In this document: piece after piece, positions 53,770 through 61,410 of the stretch | How positions within the stretch are numbered: position 1 is the first letter of the stretch | Layout of the letters: each line of letters starts with the position of its first letter | DNA from: DATGLG01 sp035294245 | GTDB lineage: Bacteria > Pseudomonadota > Alphaproteobacteria > JACZXZ01 | DNA length: 64,000 nucleotides | Assembly (NCBI GenBank): GCA_035294245.1 | Contig: DATGLG010000067.1 | Coordinates: forward strand, 124,001-188,000 | Direction of reading: 5' to 3' | Position numbers and translations under genes: made by a program | Notes under the pieces: model-generated | Told to the model about the DNA's origin: nothing | What the model saw: the letters and a program-made list of their open reading frames with translations, nothing else | Databases searched by the model: none

Positions 53770-54534
53770 CTAGGCTGCGCCGCCCGGTCGGCGCGCGCGC
53801 CGCTTGACAAATGCCGAAGCCGCAAGCTCCCGCTGCCCGGCCGGCTCCCGGCCTGCCGCGGCAAACAGGCTGAGCGCGAACCAAGAAGAGAATGCCTCCA
53901 CCTCGCCACGCGACCCATCAAGACGAAGCCGGCCGTCGCGAATGGCGCTCTGGATTGGAACGTGGCCAAGCCAGATTTGTGTGAGGACACGCAAATTGGC
54001 TTCGACGAAAAGGTCGACGTCGAAGCCGGGATCGCGATAGCACAGATCGACAGCGCCGCGCTCGAAGACCAACCAGTAACGGCGTCGGCTGATCGGCACG
54101 CCGGAGAGTCGGAATTCGACGACCAACCGCCGATTCCGCCTCGGCGCATGGGCCGCAACGTTGCGGCGAATGTCCCACATCAAAAGATCGGGGTCCAAAT
54201 TCGCGGTATCGACGAGATCATGACGGAGCCAGCGCTGCGCCCAGAGCCCCATTTTCTCGACCACCGGGAAAAGCTCCCGGCCGGCCGCCGTCAGGTGATA
54301 CTCGACGCCGCCACCCTCTCTGCGCCGACGCTCGACGATACCGGCGAACTGCAGCTGCCTGAGACGTTGCGTCAGCAGCGCCGACGACATTCGCGGCACC
54401 CCGCGCTGCAGATCGTTGAAGCGGACGCTGCCGCACAACAGCTCCCGGATGACCAGCGGCATCCATCGCTCGGCCAATATCTCGGCCGCAAGGGCAATCG
54501 GACAGAACTGGCCGTATCCGCGTCTCTCAGCCAT
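53770..54534 (-). CDS. HxlR-type transcriptional regulator with C-terminal SCP2-like domain
   Basis: 254 aa from ATG 54534. The winged helix (residues 1-110) has QFCPIALAAEILAERWMPLVI, RFNDLQRGVPRMSSALLTQRLRQL and VEYHLTAAGRELF, the HxlR pattern. The C-terminal half (about 130-235; RRRYWLVFERGAVDLCY) resembles a sterol-carrier/SCP2-like ligand pocket seen in some HxlR proteins. It is divergent from the PEP-CTERM gene. Its last codons recur at 57257-57341 and its promoter region recurs at 55702-55750. Confidence 0.85.
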   Translation of the reverse strand: MAERRGYGQFCPIALAAEILAERWMPLVIRELLCGSVRFNDLQRGVPRMSSALLTQRLRQLQFAGIVERRRREGGGVEYHLTAAGRELFPVVEKMGLWAQRWLRHDLVDTANLDPDLLMWDIRRNVAAHAPRRNRRLVVEFRLSGVPISRRRYWLVFERGAVDLCYRDPGFDVDLFVEANLRVLTQIWLGHVPIQSAIRDGRLRLDGSRGEVEAFSSWFALSLFAAAGREPAGQRELAASAFVKRRARRPGGAA

Positions 54535-54565
54535 GCCATATCCTAGCAAGAAACCACGTCGTGGC

Positions 54566-54614
54566 CACTTCACATTTTAAAGTTGAGGGCTCGGGCAGTC
54601 GGGGCGAAGCTCTC
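54566..54614 (+). repeat. 49-bp promoter-region repeat, copy 1
   Basis: Lies between the HxlR gene and the PEP-CTERM gene. It matches 55702-55750 at 45 of 49 positions. The left part contains ACTTCACATTTTAAAGT, a relaxed version of the dyad ACTTCA-catat-TGAAGT in copy 2. A regulatory site for the HxlR protein is likely. Confidence 0.7.
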
Positions 54615-54678
54615 ACACCGGGACATGCGCGGCTCTCAAAGAGCATTACCCTCGTCGTCTTCTGCGAAGGAGACGTTT

Positions 54679-55467
54679 ATGTCGAATGGTAATTCCTTGG
54701 GCTTTCCGAACGGCGTACGCGCCGCGCTGCTCGTTGTCGCCGCCATACTGGCCAACACGAGCGCAGCAACTGCGGGCGTGTGGCAGTCGGGCGACGAGAT
54801 CACTTACACCCAAGTCTCGTGGCCCGACAATGCGACGGCTGCCGCGCTGCTCACCGACCATTACAGCAGCGTGTATCTGTCCACCTCCGACGTTTTTGAG
54901 GTGGGCATCCCCGGCCCGAGCGGCTTTTCATTAAGCTTTGGCGATGCGTCGCATGTGCTGGCCTTTTTGCCCGAGGCCGGTATACCTGGGCCGCTCACCC
55001 AAAGTCAGACTAATCCCGGCTCCAGCGAATCCGGTCTGTTCGCTGGCGATGTGATGGCGTTGAAATTGGACGTTGACTTTTCGGATGCGGGGCTTCTGCT
55101 GGGCAGCTCCGGGATTCCGTTCGGGGACCTCGTCCTCAGCAACTTCCTGGTCGAAACATCCGACGCGGACCTCAACGGCTTAACCGTGCGCGAGTTTCTG
55201 GCCGACGACAACATGGCACTCGGTGGCGGTCCCAGCCTGAAACCCATCGCTATCATGGACTCGATTACCGAAGACGTGAATATTGCTTTTGATGGCGGTA
55301 TCGTGACCCCGTTCGCGCAGGATCATCTCGTGGCCCCCAGCATGCCCGTCTCTGCCGTGCCGGAGCCGTCCAGTTGGGTTCTGCTCGGCGCCGGGCTGGC
55401 GGCCCTCGCCGCGACCCGGCGCTGGCGAAAAACTAAAATCGGCGGCGGTCTCAAGCGCGTCTCGTGA
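54679..55467 (+). CDS. PEP-CTERM exported protein
   Basis: 262 aa from ATG 54679 (AAGGAG seven bases upstream). A signal peptide covers residues 12-32 (AALLVVAAILANTSAATA). The C-terminus carries the sorting signal VPEPSSWVLLGAGLAALAA followed by TRRWRK: the PEP motif, a membrane helix, and basic residues. Such proteins are processed by exosortase and often belong to exopolysaccharide systems. No exosortase is in the window. The mature region is Gly/Ser/Asp-rich and matches no enzyme that I recognise. Its GC content and codon use are less extreme than the neighbours, hinting at transfer. Confidence 0.8.
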   Translation: MSNGNSLGFPNGVRAALLVVAAILANTSAATAGVWQSGDEITYTQVSWPDNATAAALLTDHYSSVYLSTSDVFEVGIPGPSGFSLSFGDASHVLAFLPEAGIPGPLTQSQTNPGSSESGLFAGDVMALKLDVDFSDAGLLLGSSGIPFGDLVLSNFLVETSDADLNGLTVREFLADDNMALGGGPSLKPIAIMDSITEDVNIAFDGGIVTPFAQDHLVAPSMPVSAVPEPSSWVLLGAGLAALAATRRWRKTKIGGGLKRVS

Positions 55468-55531
55468 GTCGTAGAGAAGGCGATTGCGCTCCGGATTGGC
55501 TGGAGAAGGGCAGTTGCATCCGTTTTTATTC

Positions 55532-55647
55532 GTCACCCCGGACAAGCCGTGCGAAAGCACGGCGCGATCCGGGGCCCAGTACTGCGACATCGCTTCAAGC
55601 TGGGCCCCGGCTTCCCCCGGATCACGTTCGGGGTCGGCCGGGGTGAC
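55532..55647 (-). repeat. 116-bp palindromic repeat, copy B (inverted)
   Basis: The reverse complement follows copy A (53521-53636) closely over its full length, including the shared AGCTTGAAGCGATGTCGCAG core and the GTCACCCCGG ends. Together the two copies bracket the HxlR and PEP-CTERM genes as inverted repeats about 1.9 kb apart. Confidence 0.75.
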
Positions 55648-55701
55648 ATGGGGGAATCGAAATGAGAGACGTTAATCACGAGCAAGAAAAAGCGTCTCCT
55701 C

Positions 55702-55750
55702 CACTTCACATATTGAAGTTGAAGGCTCGGGCGGTCGGGGCGAAGCTCTC
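55702..55750 (+). repeat. 49-bp promoter-region repeat, copy 2
   Basis: Near-identical to 54566-54614. Here the dyad is perfect: ACTTCA-catat-TGAAGT (55703-55719). It sits 26 bases before the acyl-CoA dehydrogenase-like start codon, so that gene may answer to the same HxlR regulator as the PEP-CTERM gene. Homology extends weakly to the left (AGCAAGAAA at 55681 and 54545). Confidence 0.7.
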
Positions 55751-55775
55751 GCGGACGCCCAAATCGAGGTCCGCC

Positions 55776-56909
55776 ATGTCCCGATCTCTCGACCTGGAAG
55801 CGCTTGCGGAGAGCATTGGACCGCGCTTTGCCGAGGGCGCGGCCGAGCGCGATCAAGGCGACGTCTTCGTATCGGGACACTACGATATTCTGAAAGAGCA
55901 CAAGGTCTTTTCGGCGCTGGTTCCTGTCGAGCTCGGGGGTGCCGGTGCGCGCCATAGCGCCATGTGCGCCTTTCTGCGGCGGCTCGCCCATTATTGCCCA
56001 TCGACGGCGCTGGCGCTGTCCATGCACCAGCACCTCGTCGCGGCCGCGGTCTACCACCACCTCAACGGCAGGCCCGGAAAGGCGCTGCTGGAGCGGGTTG
56101 CAGCCAACGAGACGGTTCTCATCTCGACCGGCGCCAATGATTGGATGGAATCGAGCGGCACCATGGAGCGCGCCGCCGGCGGCTACCGCGTCAGCGCCAG
56201 AAAGCCGTTCGGCAGCGGTTCGCCTAAGGGCGGGGTCCTGGTGACCTCCGCGACGTTTAACGATCCCAAGGACGGCTGGCAGGTCCTGCATTTCGCCGTT
56301 CCTTTCGCCGCGCCCGGGATTTCGCTGGCCGATGATTGGCGCGCGCTCGGCATGCGCTCAACCGGCTCCCACACGATCGTTCTGGATAACGTCTTCGTGC
56401 CGGATGATGCGATCGCGCTGCGGCGGCCGCGCGGCCGGTTCCATCCCGCCTGGAATGTGATTCTGACTGTGGCAATGCCGCTGATTATGTCGGTTTACGC
56501 CGGGGTCGCAGAGGCTGCTGCGGCGATTGGAGGCGAGCAGGCAAAAAAGCGCTCGAATGATCCAGCCGTGCCGTATCTGCTCGGCGAGCTGGCCAACGAG
56601 CTGACGACGGTCCAGCTTGCCATTGCCGACATGGTTCGCCTCGCCAACGACTTCGATTTCGCCATGAAGCTGGAGGTTGCCAACGCCATGCTGGTGCGCA
56701 AGACGATCGTCGCCGAGCATGTGCTGTCGACGGTGGAAAAGGCATTGGAGGCGGCCGGCGGCGCCGGCTTTTATCGTCCTGCCGGGCTCGAGCGGCTGTT
56801 GCGCGACGCCCATGGCGCGCAATTCCATCCCCTCTCAGCGAAACGCCAGCACCGGTTCACCGGCCGCATTGCGCTCGGCCTCGATCCTATCGCGGATGCG
56901 CCGGCCTGA
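55776..56909 (+). CDS. Acyl-CoA dehydrogenase-fold flavoprotein (possible monooxygenase)
   Basis: 377 aa from ATG 55776 with GAGGT upstream. The acyl-CoA dehydrogenase fold shows STALALSMHQHLVAA, SARKPFGSGSP and DDWRALGMRSTGSHTIVLDNVFVPDD for the beta domain, then the C-terminal helical bundle with GGAGFYRPAGLERLLRDAHGAQFHPLSAKRQ. The conserved His-rich end and lack of the usual catalytic Glu signature fit the flavin-dependent monooxygenases of this fold (DszC-like) as well as true dehydrogenases. It may be regulated by HxlR through the 49-bp repeat. Confidence 0.82.
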   Translation: MSRSLDLEALAESIGPRFAEGAAERDQGDVFVSGHYDILKEHKVFSALVPVELGGAGARHSAMCAFLRRLAHYCPSTALALSMHQHLVAAAVYHHLNGRPGKALLERVAANETVLISTGANDWMESSGTMERAAGGYRVSARKPFGSGSPKGGVLVTSATFNDPKDGWQVLHFAVPFAAPGISLADDWRALGMRSTGSHTIVLDNVFVPDDAIALRRPRGRFHPAWNVILTVAMPLIMSVYAGVAEAAAAIGGEQAKKRSNDPAVPYLLGELANELTTVQLAIADMVRLANDFDFAMKLEVANAMLVRKTIVAEHVLSTVEKALEAAGGAGFYRPAGLERLLRDAHGAQFHPLSAKRQHRFTGRIALGLDPIADAPA

Positions 56910-56930
56910 AGTCTGGGAGCAGTCGTGGGG

Positions 56931-57025
56931 TGGACGCCGGCTCCTGCGAGATCGGCTCCCTCTCCAAATGGGAATCGACGCTGCCTTTCTTCCAGAAGCA
57001 CGTGCTCGACGATATGGGGGTGTGA
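56931..57025 (+). pseudogene. Duplicated 3' fragment of the Rieske oxygenase gene
   Basis: Reads DAGSCEIGSLSKWESTLPF then FQKHVLDDMGV and TGA, matching the last 31 codons of the Rieske gene (53401-53493) with a few substitutions and the frame intact. No upstream part of the gene exists here. It is a relic left by duplication and deletion. Confidence 0.85.
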
Positions 57026-57256
57026 GGCTCTCCCGAGAGCGAGGTCATTGCGAGCGCCCGCGGCCGAGCCAGCAAGGCGGCGGGAGCGCGGCAATCCAGT
57101 CTCCTGGATCGCCACGATCGCGGAGCCTGTCCTCGGGCCGGCTTTCAGCCGGACCCGTGGGCGATCTCGCGATGATGGTTGCGACGCGACAAGGACGTCA
57201 CCGCGAGCCGGAGGGGAAGCTTTGCGATGACGACGGGCCCGTGATTCTGCGCCGCT
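57026..57256. repeat. REP-like intergenic sequence with a 41-bp hairpin module
   Basis: Non-coding stretch containing GTCATTGCGAG...GGCAATCCAG / TGGATCGCC inversions of the common alphaproteobacterial intergenic type. The module at 57121-57161 (CGGAGCCTGTCCTCGGGC, then a GCCGG stem) matches that inside MITE copy 2 (25661-25701). Confidence 0.55.
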
Positions 57257-57341
57257 CCCGTAACCCTTAGTAAACTTATCTGGTCTAGGCTGCGCCGCCT
57301 GATCGGCGAGCGCGACGCTTGACAAATGTCGATGCCGCAGG
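57257..57341 (-). pseudogene. Duplicated 3' fragment of the HxlR gene and its downstream flank
   Basis: About 85 bases align with 53742-53826. On the minus strand they encode ASTFVKRRARRSGGAA and TAG, matching the end of the HxlR protein (ASAFVKRRARRPGGAA). The common flank beyond the stop (CTTAGTAA.CTTAT) is also copied. With the Rieske fragment on its left, the order equals that of the original Rieske-HxlR junction. Confidence 0.8.
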
Positions 57342-57380
57342 CGCCGCTCAGGATTCGAGCCTGTGAGAGCCTGGACCATC

Positions 57381-59600
57381 ATGAGACGGCGCGGCGAGGT
57401 TTCGCGGAATAAGGAAAAGGAAGAGGCGGCGGATGCGGCCGCCCCGGCGGTCGCCACGGAGCGCAAGGGCTGGCGCCGGCGGTTGAAATTCTGGCGCCGC
57501 GGCACGGCGGCCCCGCGCCGCCCGCGCAAGGCGCGCAAGCCGCGGCGGCGCTCCTTCCTGAGGAACATCCGCATCGGCCTGCGCATCTGGGCGCTCGCCG
57601 GCCTCGGCGCCGCCGGCATCGCCGCCCTCTCGGCCTCCTATCTCGTCACCGACAATCGCATCAGCGCCGCCATGGCCGCGACCGCGGCGGACGAGCATTT
57701 CGCCCGCCTGGTGAACAAGGTCGCCGGCGTCATCGCGCGGATGCACACCGACGAGACCACCTATCTCCTCGCGCGGGACACGCAGTTCTCCTCGCAATTC
57801 CAGTCGGACGCCGTCGACGCCGATACCGCCCTCTCCCTCGTCGAGCACGATCCGGTCGAGCCCGCCGTCGATGCCAAGGTGAAGGCGCTCCGCAGCGCCC
57901 TCGGCAAATATGTCGGCCAGTTCAACATGGTCGACATGACCTTGAGCGCCATGGCCGGGGAGGGGCAGAACCTGCAAGTGACCCTCGCCGCCGCCGCCAA
58001 GGCGATCGAGGACGGCATCGCGGCGGCCCATGCGGATGCGCTCCGCGCCATGTTCCTCGAGCTCCGGGAGAGCGAGGCGGATTTCCGCCTCACCACCGAT
58101 GCCAAATACGTGGCGGCCTTCGATAAGCTCGTCGCCGGCTTCGCCGCGGCGCTGCAAAAGGCGGAGATCGACGCTACGGCGAAGGCCAAGCTCGCCGAGG
58201 CCCTCGACCATTACAAGGCCGCCTTGCACGACTACGCCGACAAGGCGACGGCGCTCGCAGCGCAAACGACCAAGCTGCGCGCCGCCTATGGCGAGCTCGA
58301 GGCGCTGCCCGGCAGCCTCTACGAGGCGACGAGCCAGATGCGCGACAAGGTTGAGCTCACCGCCGACGAGGCGCGGCGCTCGGGCCGCGCCACCATGACG
58401 GCGCTCTGCATCGGCATCTTCTCCCTCTTCATGATCGTGACGTTTGTGCTCTCACGCAGCATCGGCCGGCCGCTGCGGCGCATCATCGCGGTGGTGCGGC
58501 GGGTCGCCGATGGCGATGCCGATGTCGAGGTGACGATCGATCTCGTCGGCCGCGACGAGGTGGGTGCGATGGCCGAGGCCGTCGAGGTTTTCAAGGCCAA
58601 TGCCCGCGAGCGTGAGCGCCTGCAGGCGGAGCAGGCCGAGGCGGCGCAGGCGGCGGCGGCCGAGCGCGAGAGGCGCCGCATCGAGGATGCCGAGCGCGCC
58701 CGTGCGGAGGCCGAGCGCGCCGAGGCCCTGCGCCGCGAGGCCGATGCCGAGCGCCGGCGCATGCTCCAGGAGCTCGCCCAGGCGCTCGAGCAGAACATGC
58801 AGGCCCTGACCACGGCGGTGAGCGGGGCCGCAAGCGAGCTGCGCATGACGGCCGAGGGCATGGCTGCGACGGCCTCGACCGCGGGGCAGCAATCGGCGGC
58901 GGTGGCCGCCGCCTCGGAGCAGGCCTCGGGCAATGTCCAGGCGGTCGCCTCGGCGACGGAGGAGCTCGCCGCCTCGATCGCCGAGATCGGGCGCCAGGTC
59001 AGCCAGTCAACCGAGGTCGCCCGCAAGGCGGTGGCGCGCGCGCAGGATACGAGCAAGACCATCGAGAGCCTGGCCGAGGCGGCGCAGCGGATCGGGCAGG
59101 TCATCGATCTCATCAACGACATCGCCAGCCAGACCAATCTCCTGGCGCTCAACGCCACGATCGAGGCGGCGCGCGCGGGGGAGGCCGGCAAGGGCTTCGC
59201 CGTGGTCGCCGCCGAGGTCAAGGCCCTCGCCAGCCAGACCGCCAAGGCGACCGAGGAGATCGGCAGCCAGATCGGCGAGATGCAGCAGGCGACCCGCACG
59301 GCGGTCGCGGCGATCGAGGGCATCCGCAGCACCATCGCCGAGGTGAGCGAGACCGCGACGGCGATCGAGGCCGCGGTGGGCCAGCAGGGGGCCGCGACCG
59401 GGGAGATCGCCCAGAATATCCAGCGCGCGGCGGCCGGCACGCAGGAGGTCTCGACCAACATCGCCGGCATTACCGACGCCATCGACCGCACCGGCGGCTC
59501 GGCGAGCCGCGTGCTCACCGCGGCGAACGATCTCGCCGGCCAGGCGGACCGCCTCGATACGGAAGTCAAGCGCTTCGTCGGGCAAATCCGCGCGATGTAG
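57381..59600 (+). CDS. Methyl-accepting chemotaxis protein
   Basis: 739 aa from ATG 57381; GTG 57363 is also open and neither has a clear ribosome-binding site. A basic cytoplasmic N-tail of about 60 residues precedes TM1 (LAGLGAAGIAALSASYL). A helical sensor region runs to TM2 near residue 340, followed by HAMP (RPLRRIIAVVRRVADGD). The signalling domain (about 480-739) has the conserved tip ASQTNLLALNATIEAARAGE then AGKGFAVVAAEVKALA. No CheR-type methylation or pentapeptide tail is evident. No chemotaxis partner genes are adjacent. Confidence 0.93.
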   Translation: MRRRGEVSRNKEKEEAADAAAPAVATERKGWRRRLKFWRRGTAAPRRPRKARKPRRRSFLRNIRIGLRIWALAGLGAAGIAALSASYLVTDNRISAAMAATAADEHFARLVNKVAGVIARMHTDETTYLLARDTQFSSQFQSDAVDADTALSLVEHDPVEPAVDAKVKALRSALGKYVGQFNMVDMTLSAMAGEGQNLQVTLAAAAKAIEDGIAAAHADALRAMFLELRESEADFRLTTDAKYVAAFDKLVAGFAAALQKAEIDATAKAKLAEALDHYKAALHDYADKATALAAQTTKLRAAYGELEALPGSLYEATSQMRDKVELTADEARRSGRATMTALCIGIFSLFMIVTFVLSRSIGRPLRRIIAVVRRVADGDADVEVTIDLVGRDEVGAMAEAVEVFKANARERERLQAEQAEAAQAAAAERERRRIEDAERARAEAERAEALRREADAERRRMLQELAQALEQNMQALTTAVSGAASELRMTAEGMAATASTAGQQSAAVAAASEQASGNVQAVASATEELAASIAEIGRQVSQSTEVARKAVARAQDTSKTIESLAEAAQRIGQVIDLINDIASQTNLLALNATIEAARAGEAGKGFAVVAAEVKALASQTAKATEEIGSQIGEMQQATRTAVAAIEGIRSTIAEVSETATAIEAAVGQQGAATGEIAQNIQRAAAGTQEVSTNIAGITDAIDRTGGSASRVLTAANDLAGQADRLDTEVKRFVGQIRAM

Positions 59601-59703
59601 CGCGCCCGCGCTGCGGCGCCATTCTCATGAAGCGTTGACGCGTAAGCGACCAGGCGGCGAAGCGCCGCACTTGCGCGCATCCGCCGATTTAACTAAGTCT
59701 TAG

Positions 59704-59749
59704 GCGCGCAAGCGCATCATCGGACGCCAAGCGCGCAAGCGCGTCGTCG
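59704..59749 (+). repeat. Two 19-bp direct repeats, period 27
   Basis: GCGCGCAAGCGCATCATCG (59704-59722) and GCGCGCAAGCGCGTCGTCG (59731-59749), 17 of 19 identical, in the 270-base gap between the chemoreceptor and EEP genes. No function apparent; slippage or a small regulatory site are possible. Confidence 0.45.
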
Positions 59750-59870
59750 AGCCCGACCCCATGCCGCCTCCGAGCGGCATGCTGCACGCCCCACAGTCGC
59801 GGCGGTCGGCACGCGGCTCCCGCACAGGGCGAGGCGCGGGAGAGGTCGGGCGCACGCAAAGGAGGATCGC

Positions 59871-60569
59871 CTGAAGATCATCAGTTGGAACCTGCTGCGT
59901 CTCGTCGGCGCCGCAGTCGAGGATGTCGCCGCACTCGTCGAGCGCGAGCATCCCGATCTCCTCCTCATGCAGGAGGCCACCAGGGCGGTCGAGGCGCTGC
60001 CGGCGCTGATCGGCGGGCATTTCCATCGCCGGCCGCTGCCCACGCGCATCCACGGCCTCGCCGCCTGGAGCCCCCATTTCCTGCCGACGCCCGAGGTGCT
60101 GCCGCTGCCGGTCTCGCCCATGCCCGGGCGCCTGCCCCAGCGCATCGCCCAGCTGGTGCGGCTCGGCGATGTGACCTTCGCCAATGTCCATCTCTCCCAC
60201 GGCCAGCTCCTCAATCGCCGCCAGCTCCTGCGCATCGCCCAGGCGCTGAGCGGGCCCGCCGCCGTCATCGGCGATTACAACGCCGTCGGTCCGATCCTGC
60301 TGCGCGGCTTCCGCGACGTGGGGCCGCGCGAGCCGACCCATCTCGCGCGCAATGTGCTGCCCTTCCGCCTCGATCGCTGCCTCGTGCGCGGGCTGAAATG
60401 CCTCGAGGCGCGCGCGCTCGATCGCGGCCCCTCGGATCACCGCCCGATCCTGCTCGATTTGCGGGTCGCCATGGCGGCGGCAACCACCCGCGCCATGCCC
60501 CATGCCGCCCATGACAGCGCGCCCGTCGCGGCGAATGGCCTCGCCGCCGCGGAAATCGCGGCGTTGTGA
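59871..60569 (+). CDS. Endonuclease/exonuclease/phosphatase-fold protein with apparent CTG start
   Basis: 232 aa if started at CTG 59871, which has a near-perfect AAAGGAGG six bases upstream. The next in-frame ATG (59967) would delete the first two catalytic motifs. EEP motifs: KIISWNLLRL (Asn), DLLLMQEA (Glu), LSHGQ with preceding NVH, GDYNAVG (Asp and Asn) and SDHRPILLD (Asp-His). The family includes nucleases and phosphodiesterases; this is a short, single-domain member of unknown substrate. Confidence 0.8.
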   Translation: MKIISWNLLRLVGAAVEDVAALVEREHPDLLLMQEATRAVEALPALIGGHFHRRPLPTRIHGLAAWSPHFLPTPEVLPLPVSPMPGRLPQRIAQLVRLGDVTFANVHLSHGQLLNRRQLLRIAQALSGPAAVIGDYNAVGPILLRGFRDVGPREPTHLARNVLPFRLDRCLVRGLKCLEARALDRGPSDHRPILLDLRVAMAAATTRAMPHAAHDSAPVAANGLAAAEIAAL

Positions 60570-60740
60570 GGCGCGGCTGCGGGCGCATGCGCGTTTGCGT
60601 CGCTACCGCCTTATAATCGCGGGATGATCACGGCTTCGGGGGATGCGGGGGGATGCCAACGTCGCCCCCCTTGGGCGCGCCCCTGCATCCACCAGATATT
60701 GTAGGTCGAGGCCCCGCGTCTCGGCGCCGGGGCGAGAGCC

Positions 60741-61394
60741 ATGCACGCCATCGATCATCTCATCTGGGCCTGTCCCGATCTCGCCGCCGGCAGCGCGATC
60801 CTTGAAGGCCTGATCGGCACCACCCCCGCGGCCGGTGGCAGCCATCCCGGCGGCGGCACGCGCAACGCCTTGATCGGCCTGGGAAAGCGCTGCTATCTCG
60901 AGATCATCGCTCCCGATCCGGCCCAAGATCCGGCGGGCACCCCGGCAGAATGGATGGGCCGGCTCGCCCGGCCCGGGCTGGTGAGCTGGGCGCTCGCCGC
61001 CTGCGATCTCGGCGCGCTCGCCGCACGGCTCGCCGTGCTCTCCATCCACACCAAGGGTGTCGTCGCCATGTCGCGCCGGAATCCCGACGGCACTTTGCTG
61101 CGCTGGGAGGTCCTGCGCCTCGCCGGCCATGCGTTCGGCCCGGTGGTGCCGTTCTTCATCGACTGGCTGGAGACACCGCATCCGGCCGCCGCCCTCCCCG
61201 CCGCCGGCGCCTTGCGGCGCCTCGAGATCCGCCACCCCCAGGCGGAGGCCCTGCGCCGGCTCTTCGTGGCACTTTCCCTCGATGTGCCGGTCGCTTCCGG
61301 CACCTTGCCGGCGCTCGCGGCCGTGCTGGAGACCCCGCGGGGGAAGGTCCCCCTTGCGGCCGCCGAGCCCATGCCCCCGCGCTGGCGGGATTGA
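60741..61394 (+). CDS. VOC-family protein (glyoxalase-like domain)
   Basis: 217 aa. The start IDHLIWACPDLAAGSAILEGLIGTTP is the Glyoxalase_3-type opening with a metal-ligand His at residue 6, followed by HPGGGTRNALIGLGKRCYLEIIAPDP. The C-terminal half is a diverged second module. Function unknown. It converges on the molybdenum hydroxylase gene with a 16-base gap. Confidence 0.8.
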   Translation: MHAIDHLIWACPDLAAGSAILEGLIGTTPAAGGSHPGGGTRNALIGLGKRCYLEIIAPDPAQDPAGTPAEWMGRLARPGLVSWALAACDLGALAARLAVLSIHTKGVVAMSRRNPDGTLLRWEVLRLAGHAFGPVVPFFIDWLETPHPAAALPAAGALRRLEIRHPQAEALRRLFVALSLDVPVASGTLPALAAVLETPRGKVPLAAAEPMPPRWRD

Positions 61395-61410
61395 GCCGAG
61401 CTCGCGGGTC

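Noticed and set aside
54566..55750. The spaced repeats at 54-56 kb as a CRISPR array
   Set aside because: There are only two copies, 1.1 kb apart with coding sequence between, and no cas genes.
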